In this document: positions 8,456 to 14,953 of the stretch, one piece after another
Position numbering within the stretch: the first letter of the stretch is position 1
How the letters are laid out: every line of letters begins with the position of its first letter
Source: Oceanospirillaceae bacterium
GTDB lineage: Bacteria; Pseudomonadota; Gammaproteobacteria; Pseudomonadales; Balneatricaceae
DNA: 32,493 nucleotides
Reading direction: 5' to 3'
NCBI GenBank assembly: GCA_013373085.1
Contig: JABXIM010000206.1
Coordinates: 1 to 32,493 of the forward strand
The notes under the pieces: generated by a model
The model's database searches: none
Seen by the model: only the letters and a program-made list of their open reading frames with translations
What the model was told of the DNA's origin: nothing
Made by a program: the position numbers and the translations under genes

Positions 8456-8617
8456 GGATCGCTAGACTGGGTACCTGTAGAGCGAAGGCACAAGGAGGTG
8501 GCGGTGCTTCGACAGGAAGCCGGTTCGTTCTTTCATTGCCCAGGGAGTGGTGCAATGACCGGCATGGAAGCTGGAAGGGGGCTCGATGGCAGGATGCTTG
8601 AGGGCCCTTTGTTTTTT
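8456..8617 (+). ncRNA. Candidate CsrA/RsmA-sequestering small RNA (RsmZ/CsrB-like)
   Basis: The predicted transcript of about 162 bases contains seven GGA motifs (starting at 8456, 8494, 8515, 8544, 8566, 8573 and 8592), far more than chance. Several fall in hairpin loops. GAA(G)GCAC/GTGCTTC (8484-8510) carries AAGGAGG in its loop. TCATTGC-CCA/TGG-(T)-GCAATGA (8533-8558) has loop GGGAG. CCGGC/GCTGG (8559-8574) has loop ATGGAA. The terminator hairpin loop holds AGGA. GGA in loops is the recognition feature of CsrA/RsmA, and CsrB, RsmY and RsmZ act by sequestering that protein. It has its own promoter and terminator. The alternative is an mRNA leader for the short frame at 8504. The call is by eye only. 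Confidence 0.55.
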
Positions 8618-8710
8618 ATGACCTTTTGTTTTGTGTTAAGTGTTTTGTCTGTTTTGTCTGTTTTGTCTGTAGAGGTGCGTTCGGAGTTGACAGCCGGTCA
8701 GGTCCCGTAA
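8504..8710 (+). CDS. Possible 68-residue peptide, doubtful
   Basis: A GTG at 8504 follows a near-perfect ribosome site (AAGGAGG at 8492-8498, 5-base spacing), and the frame runs 68 codons. The product would have one hydrophobic segment containing a VLS-VLS-VLS-VLS run encoded by tandem 9-mers, then a short polar tail. Against it, the frame crosses an apparent intrinsic terminator at 8575-8617, and the AAGGAGG sits in a loop of the candidate small RNA. I recognise no family. It may be fortuitous, or an overlapping peptide made on read-through. Confidence 0.2.
   Translation: MLRQEAGSFFHCPGSGAMTGMEAGRGLDGRMLEGPLFFMTFCFVLSVLSVLSVLSVEVRSELTAGQVP
8575..8617 (+). terminator. Intrinsic terminator of the candidate small RNA
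   Basis: AAGGG pairs with CCCTT and CTCGA with TTGAG (one G-U pair), separated by a symmetric GG/GG internal loop. An 11-base apical loop contains AGGA. The stem is followed by TGTTTTTT. Confidence 0.6.
8642..8668 (+). repeat. Three tandem copies of GTTTTGTCT
   Basis: Three perfect 9-bp units lie in tandem, preceded by a degenerate partial copy. The length would be prone to change by replication slippage. The unit is a multiple of three, so changes would not break the overlapping frame. Confidence 0.9.
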
Positions 8711-8754
8711 TTCATCACGGGCGGTTCTCCAGATCTTAGGCTGTGGTAAAAATC

Positions 8755-8781
8755 AGGCCCGCAATATGCGGGCCTTTTTTT
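8755..8781. terminator. Bidirectional terminator between the sRNA region and tal
   Basis: AGGCCCGC / GCGGGCCT form an 8-bp stem around AATAT. On the plus strand seven T residues follow. On the minus strand the stem is followed by GATTTTTA. It lies 20 bases past the tal stop codon and would end the dusA-tal transcript. Confidence 0.88.
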
Positions 8782-8800
8782 GTCTGGTTGGCGCCGCTCG

Positions 8801-9757
8801 TTACTGCATCTCCAGCAGAAGTTGCTCCAGCTTGACCTGATCGACGGCGAAGTTGCGAATGCCTTCAGCGAGCTTTTCGGTCGCCATGGCGTCTTCATTC
8901 ATGTCCCAGCGGAAGCCGGTTTCGTCCAGTTGGCTGTTGGCGTCGTCGCTGGCGGAGCTCTCGGGGTCGAGGCGCCGGCTCAGCGGCTCCTGAGACTGCT
9001 CCAGTTCCTGCATCAGTGCCGGGCTGATGGTCAGTCGGTCGCAGCCCGCCAGCGCCTGGATCTCGCCGATATTGCGGAAACTCGCGCCCATCACCACGGT
9101 GTCGTAGCCGTGCTGCTTGTAATAGCGGTAGATACGGCTGACCGACTGCACGCCGGGGTCCCGGTCGCCGCTGAAATCGGCGGCGGCGTCGCGTGTTTTG
9201 TGCCAGTCGAGGATGCGCCCGACAAACGGGGAAATGAGGTAAACGCCCGCATCGGCACAGGCCTGCGCCTGGGCAAAACCGAACAGCAGAGTCAGGTTGC
9301 AGCGAATACCCTCGCGTTCCAGTACTTCGGCGGCGCGGATGCCTTCCCAGGTGGAGGCAATCTTGATCAAAATGCGGTCGTGTCCAATGCCGGCCTCATC
9401 GTAGAGTCCGATCAGTTTGCGGGCGCGGGCGATGGTCGCGTCGGTGTCGAACGACAGGCGGGCGTCGACTTCGGTGGAAACGCGTCCCGGTACCAATTGC
9501 AATATTTCCCGTCCGATCAGTACCGCGAGCTTGTCGGTCATGTTGTCGAGCTGGGTCTGATCGCTTCCGCCGCGGGTTCTGGCCCAGTCGCGGGCCTGCA
9601 GCAGCAGAGGCCGGTACAGGGGGTTCTGGCTGGCCTTGAGCAGCAGTGAGGGGTTGGTCGTCGCATCCACCGGGGCAAACTGGCGAATGGCTTCGATATC
9701 ACCAGTGTCGGCGACGACGGTGGTCATCGACTTCAGTTGTTGCAGTTGGCTTGGCAT
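8801..9757 (-). CDS. tal: Transaldolase (TalB type)
   Basis: Transaldolase moves a dihydroxyacetone unit from sedoheptulose 7-phosphate to glyceraldehyde 3-phosphate in the non-oxidative pentose phosphate pathway, in the cytoplasm. The 318-residue protein aligns end to end with E. coli TalB (317). It shows TTVVADTGD near the N-terminus, [12 protein letters not shown] at 31-42, and the Schiff-base lysine Lys132 in [11 protein letters not shown]. The STEVDARLS and [10 protein letters not shown] segments are also present. The frame is open far upstream, but that part overlaps dusA and is not coding. The ATG at 9757 is preceded by GAAGGA and matches the family N-terminus. It lies 59 bases downstream of dusA on the same strand, so the two are probably cotranscribed. 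Confidence 0.97.
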   Translation of the reverse strand: MPSQLQQLKSMTTVVADTGDIEAIRQFAPVDATTNPSLLLKASQNPLYRPLLLQARDWARTRGGSDQTQLDNMTDKLAVLIGREILQLVPGRVSTEVDARLSFDTDATIARARKLIGLYDEAGIGHDRILIKIASTWEGIRAAEVLEREGIRCNLTLLFGFAQAQACADAGVYLISPFVGRILDWHKTRDAAADFSGDRDPGVQSVSRIYRYYKQHGYDTVVMGASFRNIGEIQALAGCDRLTISPALMQELEQSQEPLSRRLDPESSASDDANSQLDETGFRWDMNEDAMATEKLAEGIRNFAVDQVKLEQLLLEMQ

Positions 9758-9816
9758 TAGTGCTTTTCCTTCGATAAAGATGCCCGCATGGTATATGAAA
9801 ATCGTTGCCTGCGGGG

Positions 9817-10851
9817 TTATTCGGGAATCCGTTCCAGGGCGGCTTTGAGCACGTCGACGCCGGCGCCGGGTCGGTGGGCATTTTCGCTGAGGTGGCGGCG
9901 GAACTGGCGGCCTCCGCGTTGGGCGTGAAAAAGTCCCAGCATATGTCGCGTGATATGGCCGAGGCTGGCGCCGGCGGCAAGTTCGCGGGCGGTATAGTCG
10001 AGCATCTGCTCCGCGACTGCCCGACGTGTCGGCGCCTCTCCGGGCAGGCCGTATAGCCGCTGATCGATGCCCGCCAGAATGTCGTAGGGGTTCTGATAAG
10101 CCTCGCGTCCGATCATCACGCCATCGACGGACTGGAGGTGCTCTTCGCACGCTTCCAGGGTCTTGATGCCACCGTTGACGATGATCTCCAGTTGCGGGAA
10201 GTCCTGCTTGATCCGGTAGGCCCAGTCATACTTGAGCGGCGGTATCTCGCGATTCTCCTTCGGGCTCAGGCCCGCGAGTATTGCCTTGCGGGCATGGATA
10301 ATGAAGGTGCGGCAACCGGACTGGCGGACGATGTCGACGAAGCCATACAGCTCCTCGTAGCTGTCCATATCGTCGATGCCGAGGCGGTGCTTGACCGTGA
10401 CCGGAATGCGCACCGCGTTTTGCATCTGTTCGAGACAGTCGGCGACCAGCTGAGGATGAGCCATCAGGCAGGCGCCGATCATGTTGTTCTGCACGCGGTC
10501 GCTGGGGCAGCCGACATTGAGATTGACCTCGTCGTAGCCATGCTCCTCCGCCAGGCGCGCGCAGCGCGCAAGTGCTTCCGGATCGCTGCCGCCCAGCTGC
10601 AGTGCGATCGGATGCTCGGCGGGGTCGTAGCGCAGAAAACGTTCGGCGTCGCCGTACAGCAGTGCGCCGGTCGTGACCATTTCGGTGTAAAGCAGCGCCT
10701 GACCGCTGAGCAGTCTGTGAAAATAGCGGCAATGGCGATCGGTCCAGTCCATCATCGGCGCGACCGAGAAGCGACGGTTGACCCGGTCCTCGAGCTTGGC
10801 GAGAGCGGTGGCGGTGCTGGCGGACGTATCGGTTGTATTTGGCTGATGCAT
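9817..10851 (-). CDS. dusA: tRNA-dihydrouridine(20/20a) synthase DusA
   Basis: DusA is an FMN enzyme that reduces uridine to dihydrouridine at tRNA positions 20 and 20a, using NADPH. The 344-residue protein has the family opening [19 protein letters not shown] (28-46), the catalytic Cys115 in NVGCPSDRV, Lys154 in VKHRLGIDD, and the FMN-phosphate region VNGGIKT followed by [13 protein letters not shown]. The C-terminal helical domain contains [21 protein letters not shown], the tRNA-binding part. The first 25 residues are poorly conserved, so a slightly later start is possible. It leads a two-gene minus-strand unit with tal, an arrangement I also recall from Pseudomonas. Confidence 0.96.
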   Translation of the reverse strand: MHQPNTTDTSASTATALAKLEDRVNRRFSVAPMMDWTDRHCRYFHRLLSGQALLYTEMVTTGALLYGDAERFLRYDPAEHPIALQLGGSDPEALARCARLAEEHGYDEVNLNVGCPSDRVQNNMIGACLMAHPQLVADCLEQMQNAVRIPVTVKHRLGIDDMDSYEELYGFVDIVRQSGCRTFIIHARKAILAGLSPKENREIPPLKYDWAYRIKQDFPQLEIIVNGGIKTLEACEEHLQSVDGVMIGREAYQNPYDILAGIDQRLYGLPGEAPTRRAVAEQMLDYTARELAAGASLGHITRHMLGLFHAQRGGRQFRRHLSENAHRPGAGVDVLKAALERIPE

Positions 10852-11199
10852 TTCGGATTGTTCAGTTGCCGTGAAAACGGGCTCGGCATTAAAAAGCGAA
10901 ATTGCTGATAAATCGATTAAAGGCCGGGGCTTTTCAGCCGTGCGGGGCGGTGGCCAGTCCGCGAGTGAGACGATCCGCGCCCAACGGCCCGCCGCTATTG
11001 TATCCTAGACCGGTGGCGCCTTCACCCTGGCCGTTGCAGCGCGGCGGCCGGAGACTTTGTTGCTGCGGGCAGCGCTGAAAGCGCTATATGGTTGTCGGTT
11101 TTTGCAGAGCGATAGGGCGGTAAAGTCGCTGCTTATTTTTCCGCCACAGCGAGCGGTGCTATCGCCGCCAATCCCGATACGCTGGTTTTCCATGCCGAT
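10852..11199. other. Divergent region between dusA and the dgkA unit
   Basis: This stretch of about 350 bases holds a candidate minus-strand -10 for dusA (TACAAT at 10997-11002). Plus-strand frames here are interrupted. The frame of the next gene is open back to a TAG at 11113-11115 and reads like protein, but contains no ATG, GTG or TTG before 11200. A minus-strand frame at 11005-11418 lacks any family feature. Confidence 0.4.
10997..11002 (-). promoter_or_regulatory. Candidate -10 element for dusA-tal
   Basis: TACAAT on the minus strand sits within the context AGGATACAATAGCGG. The -35 region 16-17 bases upstream is poor. The leader to dusA would be about 140 bases. Confidence 0.3.
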
Positions 11200-11484
11200 A
11201 TGGTACCGACCGCGTTGGAACTGAAGGGCGTTACGCCGGTCACTGAGCTGGGTGGTTTCGGTGGTCGACCCCGAACGACTGCGTATCGTGACGGCCTGTA
11301 TGATCAGGTTGCACAAGGCCCCCGCGCTGCGCTGGTATTTCCAGATCAGTCGATCTATAAAATCGATTTCGAGCGTGGCAATGTAAAATTGAGCGACGGC
11401 AGAATGCTGTTGGGCCAAGATCAGCTCGAACAGCGTTTTCGTCGCCTGTACGAACGCCGTTTACACCTGCCTGGAGAGGGTTGA
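11200..11484 (+). CDS. Small hypothetical protein coupled to dgkA
   Basis: This frame of 94 residues ends in TGA at 11482-11484, and the last A is the first base of the dgkA ATG (TGATG). Such a junction is typical of translationally coupled genes and is the main reason to believe it. The C-terminal half (ALVFPDQSIYKIDF, then a charged helix LEQRFRRLYERRL) looks like a real protein. I recognise no family. The start is uncertain: the ATG at 11200 has no ribosome site, and protein-like sequence continues upstream to a stop at 11113, so the gene may be longer with an unusual start or a disrupted 5-prime end. Confidence 0.4.
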   Translation: MVPTALELKGVTPVTELGGFGGRPRTTAYRDGLYDQVAQGPRAALVFPDQSIYKIDFERGNVKLSDGRMLLGQDQLEQRFRRLYERRLHLPGEG

Positions 11485-11861
11485 TGCCGAATGAGAAGGT
11501 GACGGGACCGGCGCGGTTTTATTACGCGACCTGCTACTCGTTCAAGGGAATGCGCGCGGCTTTTATTCATGAACCCGCGTTTCGATATGAGCTTTATGCC
11601 GCGGCGGCGATGTTGCCGTTTTCGTTCTGGCTGGCGCAATCCGCACTGCAGTTCGCGCTGCTGTTGGCCAGCTGCGTACTGGTACTGATGGCGGAGCTGA
11701 TCAATACGGCGATCGAGGCGGTGGTGGACCGTGCCGGGCTGGAGTTCAACGAGCTGGCCGGGCGCGCCAAGGATCTGGGGTCGGCGGCCGTTTTCATGAC
11801 ATTGATCATCGCGGCCCTGGTATGGGGGGCGGCGATCTGGGATCGTTTGATAGTGGTCTGA
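11484..11861 (+). CDS. dgkA: Diacylglycerol kinase DgkA
   Basis: DgkA is a small trimeric inner-membrane enzyme. It phosphorylates diacylglycerol to phosphatidate, recycling the lipid released during membrane-derived oligosaccharide synthesis. The 125-residue protein (E. coli 122) keeps the signature ELINTAIEAVVDR at 71-83, with the metal- and catalysis-linked glutamates Glu71 and Glu78. It also keeps the N-terminal amphipathic helix with KGMRAAFIHEPAFRYE, and NELAGRAKDLGSAA at 89-102. Three transmembrane helices are visible (about 36-52, 54-70 and 100-122). The ATG at 11484 has GGAGAGGG 4-11 bases upstream and overlaps the previous stop codon. A terminator follows. Confidence 0.95.
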   Translation: MPNEKVTGPARFYYATCYSFKGMRAAFIHEPAFRYELYAAAAMLPFSFWLAQSALQFALLLASCVLVLMAELINTAIEAVVDRAGLEFNELAGRAKDLGSAAVFMTLIIAALVWGAAIWDRLIVV

Positions 11862-11871
11862 TCCGATAACG

Positions 11872-11899
11872 AAAAAGGCGCCCCTCGGGCGCCTTTTTT
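11872..11899. terminator. Bidirectional terminator between dgkA and speD
   Basis: GGCGCCC / GGGCGCC form a 7-bp stem around CTC, flanked by AAAAA before and TTTTTT after. It therefore works in both directions between two convergent genes. Confidence 0.92.
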
Positions 11900-11915
11900 A
11901 CCGACCTCGCAAGCC

Positions 11916-12734
11916 TTATTCGGCCGGCATCTCCGGCAGGTTGCGGGCGTAGAAGATTTCGCGCATCTCCCGGAACAGGTTCTCGGTGATATGATTGATC
12001 TCGTCTTCGCTCAGGTCGCTGGTGGTGGTGCCGAACAGGTACTGATTGAGGTCGAAGTCGTTCAGCATCATCTTGGTGTGGAAAATGTTTTCCTGGTAGA
12101 CGTTCACGTCCAGCATCTGATACTGGTCGCGGATATCCTGGCTGATGAAGTTCTGGATCGAATGGATATCGTGGTCGATGTAGTGCTTGACGCCGTGTAC
12201 ATCGCGGGTGAAACCACGTACCCGGTAATCGATGGTGACAATATCCGACTCCAGCTTGTGGATCAGGTAGTTCAGCGCCTTGAGCGGCGATATGACGCCG
12301 CAGGTGGATACTTCGATATCCGCGCGGAAGGTGCAAATGCCGTTGTCCGGATGGCTTTCCGGATAGGTGTGCACGCAGATATGGCTCTTGTCGAGATGCG
12401 CGACGACGTAATCCGGCTGCAGCGGGCCAGGCTTCTCGGACTTGTCGACCATCAACGAGTCCTTCAGCGGTTCTTCCGAGACCAGGATCGTCACGCTGGC
12501 ACCCTGCGGCTCATAGTCCTGGCGGGCAATATTCAGCACGTTGGCGCCGATGATGTCGCAGACCTCGGTGAGGATCTCCGTCAGGCGGTCGGCGTTGTAC
12601 TGCTCATCGATATATTCGATGTATTCGGCCTTCTGTTCCGGCGTACGGGTGTAGCAGATGTCGTAGATGCAGAAGCTCAGGCTCTTGGTGAGGTTGTTAA
12701 AACCCTGCAGTTTGATTTTGCCACTGGGTGTCAA
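11916..12734 (-). CDS. speD: S-adenosylmethionine decarboxylase proenzyme SpeD
   Basis: SpeD decarboxylates S-adenosylmethionine to supply the aminopropyl group for spermidine synthesis. It is made as a proenzyme that cleaves itself to form a pyruvoyl cofactor. The expected site is seen in [14 protein letters not shown], with cleavage between Lys116 and Ser117. [20 protein letters not shown]-type and [13 protein letters not shown] segments are also conserved. The frame is open for 88 further residues upstream, but those are not conserved. A TTG at 12734, eight bases after GGAGG, gives 272 residues beginning [14 protein letters not shown], close to the 264-residue family length. The ribosome site lies directly after a terminator-like hairpin, which suggests control in the leader. 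No speE gene is adjacent. Confidence 0.95.
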   Translation of the reverse strand: MTPSGKIKLQGFNNLTKSLSFCIYDICYTRTPEQKAEYIEYIDEQYNADRLTEILTEVCDIIGANVLNIARQDYEPQGASVTILVSEEPLKDSLMVDKSEKPGPLQPDYVVAHLDKSHICVHTYPESHPDNGICTFRADIEVSTCGVISPLKALNYLIHKLESDIVTIDYRVRGFTRDVHGVKHYIDHDIHSIQNFISQDIRDQYQMLDVNVYQENIFHTKMMLNDFDLNQYLFGTTTSDLSEDEINHITENLFREMREIFYARNLPEMPAE

Positions 12735-12742
12735 CGGCTCGA

Positions 12743-12773
12743 CCTCCAAAAAATAACGCGCCTCTCGGGCGCG
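12743..12773 (-). promoter_or_regulatory. Attenuator-like hairpin abutting the speD ribosome site
   Basis: On the minus strand CGCGCC / GGCGCG (12757-12773) form a 6-bp GC stem with a 5-base loop. TTATTTTTT follows and then immediately GGAGG (12743-12747). This is the layout of an intrinsic terminator inside the leader, or of a hairpin that could occlude the ribosome site. A competing antiterminator was not identified. Confidence 0.5.
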
Positions 12774-12865
12774 GTGGGTATTGATGCGAAATGGGGGCAG
12801 GGAAAAGGACTCGGTTGCGGTGTTGCTATGAGCCTGGCTTCTTCCTCGCCCCGGATTGTGTGCTG

Positions 12866-12871
12866 ATTGTA
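12866..12871 (-). promoter_or_regulatory. Candidate -10 element for speD
   Basis: TACAAT on the minus strand would start a leader of about 125 bases. The -35 (TTATTC, 17 bases upstream) is poor. Confidence 0.3.
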
Positions 12872-13000
12872 GTGCAAGTGGTCGGGCGGAATAAAGGGAA
12901 TGTTGCTCAATATTCGGACTATTGCGGGCCGGCTGTTCAAGAGGCGCCGGTGAAGTCGTGACTTGGGAACTGAGCCGGATAAAGCAAAATATTCGCAAAC

Positions 13001-13033
13001 GCTATTGCGAATCGTTATCAGTAAGATTAATAT
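13001..13033 (+). promoter_or_regulatory. Fur-box promoter
   Basis: GCTATTGCGAATCGTTATC (13001-13019) matches the 19-bp Fur consensus at 14 positions. It overlaps a sigma-70 promoter: TTGCGA at 13005-13010, a 17-base spacer, and TAATAT at 13028-13033. An 8-bp perfect inverted repeat ATTCGCAA / TTGCGAAT (12991-13012) lies across its left half. Iron-loaded Fur bound here would block the -35. Confidence 0.6.
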
Positions 13034-13039
13034 GGATCT

Positions 13040-13200
13040 CGCTCGTAAGTGATCGGCAACGTACAGACCTCACCTCACTGACGCGTTGTCGAGCAACGGG
13101 GCCCGCCTTTGGCGGGGCGGGTCCCGCCCTCATTTATCAAGCTTTAGGCTCTTATCACTTTGCATTGTGCAGACCGACCCTTCGGGGTCGGTGATTTTTT
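13040..13200 (+). ncRNA. Candidate Fur-regulated small RNA (RyhB/PrrF analogue)
   Basis: A Fur-overlapped promoter and a strong TTCG-loop terminator enclose about 160 bases with no convincing open frame. This is the architecture of iron-starvation small RNAs such as PrrF and RyhB, which repress mRNAs of iron-using proteins. The 5-prime part has a C-rich unpaired-looking stretch (ACCTCACCTCACTG, 13068-13081) that could pair with purine-rich ribosome sites. A hairpin CGTTG/CAACG follows (13084-13098), then GC-rich hairpins and an AU-rich segment before the terminator that could bind Hfq. I see no clear primary-sequence match to PrrF or RyhB, so the assignment rests on layout. Confidence 0.5.
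13173..13200 (+). terminator. Intrinsic terminator of the candidate Fur-regulated RNA
   Basis: ACCGACCC / GGGTCGGT form an 8-bp stem around a TTCG tetraloop, followed by GATTTTTT. Confidence 0.88.
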
Positions 13201-13364
13201 ATGCCTCCACGCACGACCAGCGTGCACAGCATCGTTTCGCCGGTCCGGATGATTTCGCTTGCAGGCTTTTAAGGTGCGATGAAGCTTATCGTGCCGGAGT
13301 CCAGCGTGCGTGACTCGCCGGTCAACAGCTACTGCTGACCACTAACCCGTCACGTCTTCGCGTT
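13201..13364. other. Short gap, nothing recognised
   Basis: I see no gene, repeat or clear promoter between the terminator and the convergent small WGR-like gene. Confidence 0.4.
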
Positions 13365-13613
13365 TCAGCTGAAATCGAATCTCAGTTGCACTTCATTGCG
13401 GTCTTCGTGGCGGTAGCCGCGCTGACGCTGTTCGCGGGCGATGACGCGCAGCAGCCGTCGCGCTTCCTGGTAGGAGGGCAGCACCGTATGGCTGATGTTT
13501 GACTCGTCGCTCAGGCAGTCGCCCCAGCTCTGGCTCAGTATCCAGTCACCTACAAGGTCCTGATACAGGCGGACGATGAAGTATTCCTGATCTTTGCGCC
13601 AGCGTACTATCAA
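13365..13613 (-). CDS. Small WGR-like domain protein
   Basis: This 82-residue protein has aromatic and charged strands (YFIVRLYQDLVGDWILSQSW) followed by a glycine and a helix SYQEARRLLRVIAREQRQRGY. That resembles the strand-rich, W-G-containing core of WGR domains, nucleic-acid-associated modules found in PARPs and in stand-alone bacterial proteins. Function is unknown. The only upstream start is TTG at 13613, bounded by an in-frame stop at 13626-13628; the ribosome site is weak. It is divergent from pdxB and convergent with the Fur-controlled RNA. The domain call is by resemblance only; the coding call is firmer because the sequence is compact and protein-like. Confidence 0.65.
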   Translation of the reverse strand: MIVRWRKDQEYFIVRLYQDLVGDWILSQSWGDCLSDESNISHTVLPSYQEARRLLRVIAREQRQRGYRHEDRNEVQLRFDFS

Positions 13614-13769
13614 GGGGCTTTTACCCTAACTCAATCGGGGGGAAAATATGGTTCGTTTGCGGCTCTGCCGTGTGTTGCGTAGCCGATGGGCGACTGTTGT
13701 CTGCCAGCGGCGGGCGTAACGGCGCATTGAGCCCGAAACCCGCGCAATTGTAAAGACCTGGAGGGAAGT

Positions 13770-14918
13770 TTGAAACAAAGAGCCCTGAATATAGTGGCGG
13801 ACGAGAACATACCGGCGCTGGATGCGCTGTTCGGTCCGCTGGGGAGCATTCGCAGACTGCCGGGCCGGCAGATGACGGCGGACGCGCTCGTCGATGCCGA
13901 CCTGCTGCTGGTGCGCTCCATTACCAGGGTTGATCGGGCGCTGCTGGACGGTACCGGGGTGCGCTTTGTCGGGACGGCTACCATCGGTACCGATCATGTC
14001 GATCTCGACTACCTGGCCGGTCGCGGAATCGCTTTCAGCAGTGCGCCGGGCTGCAACGCGGACGCTGTGGTCGAGTATGTGCTGACGGTGCTCTATCAGC
14101 TCGCCGCCGAGCAGGGGTTTTCGCTGCGGGATAAAACGCTCGGGATCGTCGGGGTCGGCAACGTCGGCGGCCGACTGCAGCAACGGCTCGAACGGTTGGG
14201 CATTCGCCTGTTGCTGAATGACCCGCCGCGCGCGGAACAAACACCGCAGGGCTTCGTTGCGCTCGACGAACTGCTGGCGTCCGCGGATATCGTGTCGATG
14301 CACACGCCGCTGGTCCGCGATGGCCTGCATCCGACTTATCATCTGCTCGATGCGGACGCGCTGTCACGCTTGAAGCCGGGGGCGATACTGCTCAATGCAG
14401 GCCGGGGAGGCGCCATCGACAACGAAGCGCTGTTGGCCTTCGCCCGGCAGCGCTCGGACCTCACGCTGGTGCTGGATGTCTGGGAGCACGAGCCGGTCGT
14501 CGATCCCGAACTGGCCCAACGGGTGAAGTTCTGTTCGCCCCATATCGCAGGCTACAGTCTCGATGGCAAGATTCGCGGCACCCATATGCTCTATGAAGCG
14601 GTCTGCCGTTACCTTGGCACGACACCCGAGATTGCCCTCGAAGTCTGCCTTCCGGCGCCTGCGATCAGGCGCGTAGATGTGTCGCGGCAGGTCGAGCCGC
14701 TGGAGCTGATGCGACTGCTCTACGACCCCTATCGGGACGATCGCGAGTTACGCGCGACGCTTGCCTTGCCGGAGCCGGAGCGGGGGCAGGCCTTCGACCG
14801 GCTGCGCAAAACCTATCCGGTGCGGCGGGAGTTCGCGACGCTGAGGGTGCGGGGCGACCTGGATACGGCGCTTGCCGACGAACTGGCGGCGCTCGGTTTC
14901 GGCGTCGAATTGGCGTAA
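13770..14918 (+). CDS. pdxB: Erythronate-4-phosphate dehydrogenase PdxB
   Basis: PdxB oxidises 4-phosphoerythronate in the DXP-dependent pathway to pyridoxal 5-phosphate. The 382-residue protein (E. coli 378) is a D-isomer 2-hydroxyacid dehydrogenase. It has the NAD-binding GVGNVG at 128-133 and the catalytic triad Arg212 (NAGRGG), Glu241 (DVWEHEP) and His258 (SPHIAGY). GTATIGTDHVD at 68-78 and SAPGCNADAVVEY at 91-103 are PdxB signatures, and the C-terminal dimerisation domain ends in the RLRKTYPVRREF region. The start is TTG at 13770, 5 bases after GGAGG, and gives the right N-terminus. The PilZ gene follows after 35 bases, so read-through is likely. Confidence 0.96.
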   Translation: MKQRALNIVADENIPALDALFGPLGSIRRLPGRQMTADALVDADLLLVRSITRVDRALLDGTGVRFVGTATIGTDHVDLDYLAGRGIAFSSAPGCNADAVVEYVLTVLYQLAAEQGFSLRDKTLGIVGVGNVGGRLQQRLERLGIRLLLNDPPRAEQTPQGFVALDELLASADIVSMHTPLVRDGLHPTYHLLDADALSRLKPGAILLNAGRGGAIDNEALLAFARQRSDLTLVLDVWEHEPVVDPELAQRVKFCSPHIAGYSLDGKIRGTHMLYEAVCRYLGTTPEIALEVCLPAPAIRRVDVSRQVEPLELMRLLYDPYRDDRELRATLALPEPERGQAFDRLRKTYPVRREFATLRVRGDLDTALADELAALGFGVELA

Positions 14919-14953
14919 GCTAGCGCGTTTGCTGTCAAGCGACCCATTGAGCG

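Larger units (their letters stand above)
8398..8800. other. Intergenic region with candidate small RNA
   Basis: This 403-base gap between the STAS gene and convergent tal holds several separate elements. These are a palindrome over a candidate promoter (8421-8449), a GGA-rich structured RNA region (8456-8617), three tandem 9-mers (8642-8668), a short hairpin CCCGT/ACGGG (8704-8721) and a bidirectional terminator (8755-8781). A short open frame overlaps the RNA. Confidence 0.6.

Noticed and set aside
9758-10150. N-terminal extension of transaldolase
   Set aside because: The extra 131 residues overlap dusA in another frame, are Arg/Pro-rich and are not part of the family; the start at 9757 fits TalB.
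11005-11418. 137-residue minus-strand frame between dusA and dgkA
   Set aside because: No family features and no start context; the plus-strand frame has a coupled junction with dgkA.
12731-12940. 69-residue leader peptide upstream of speD
   Set aside because: It needs a TTG start without a ribosome site, and its sequence has no codon pattern suggesting attenuation.
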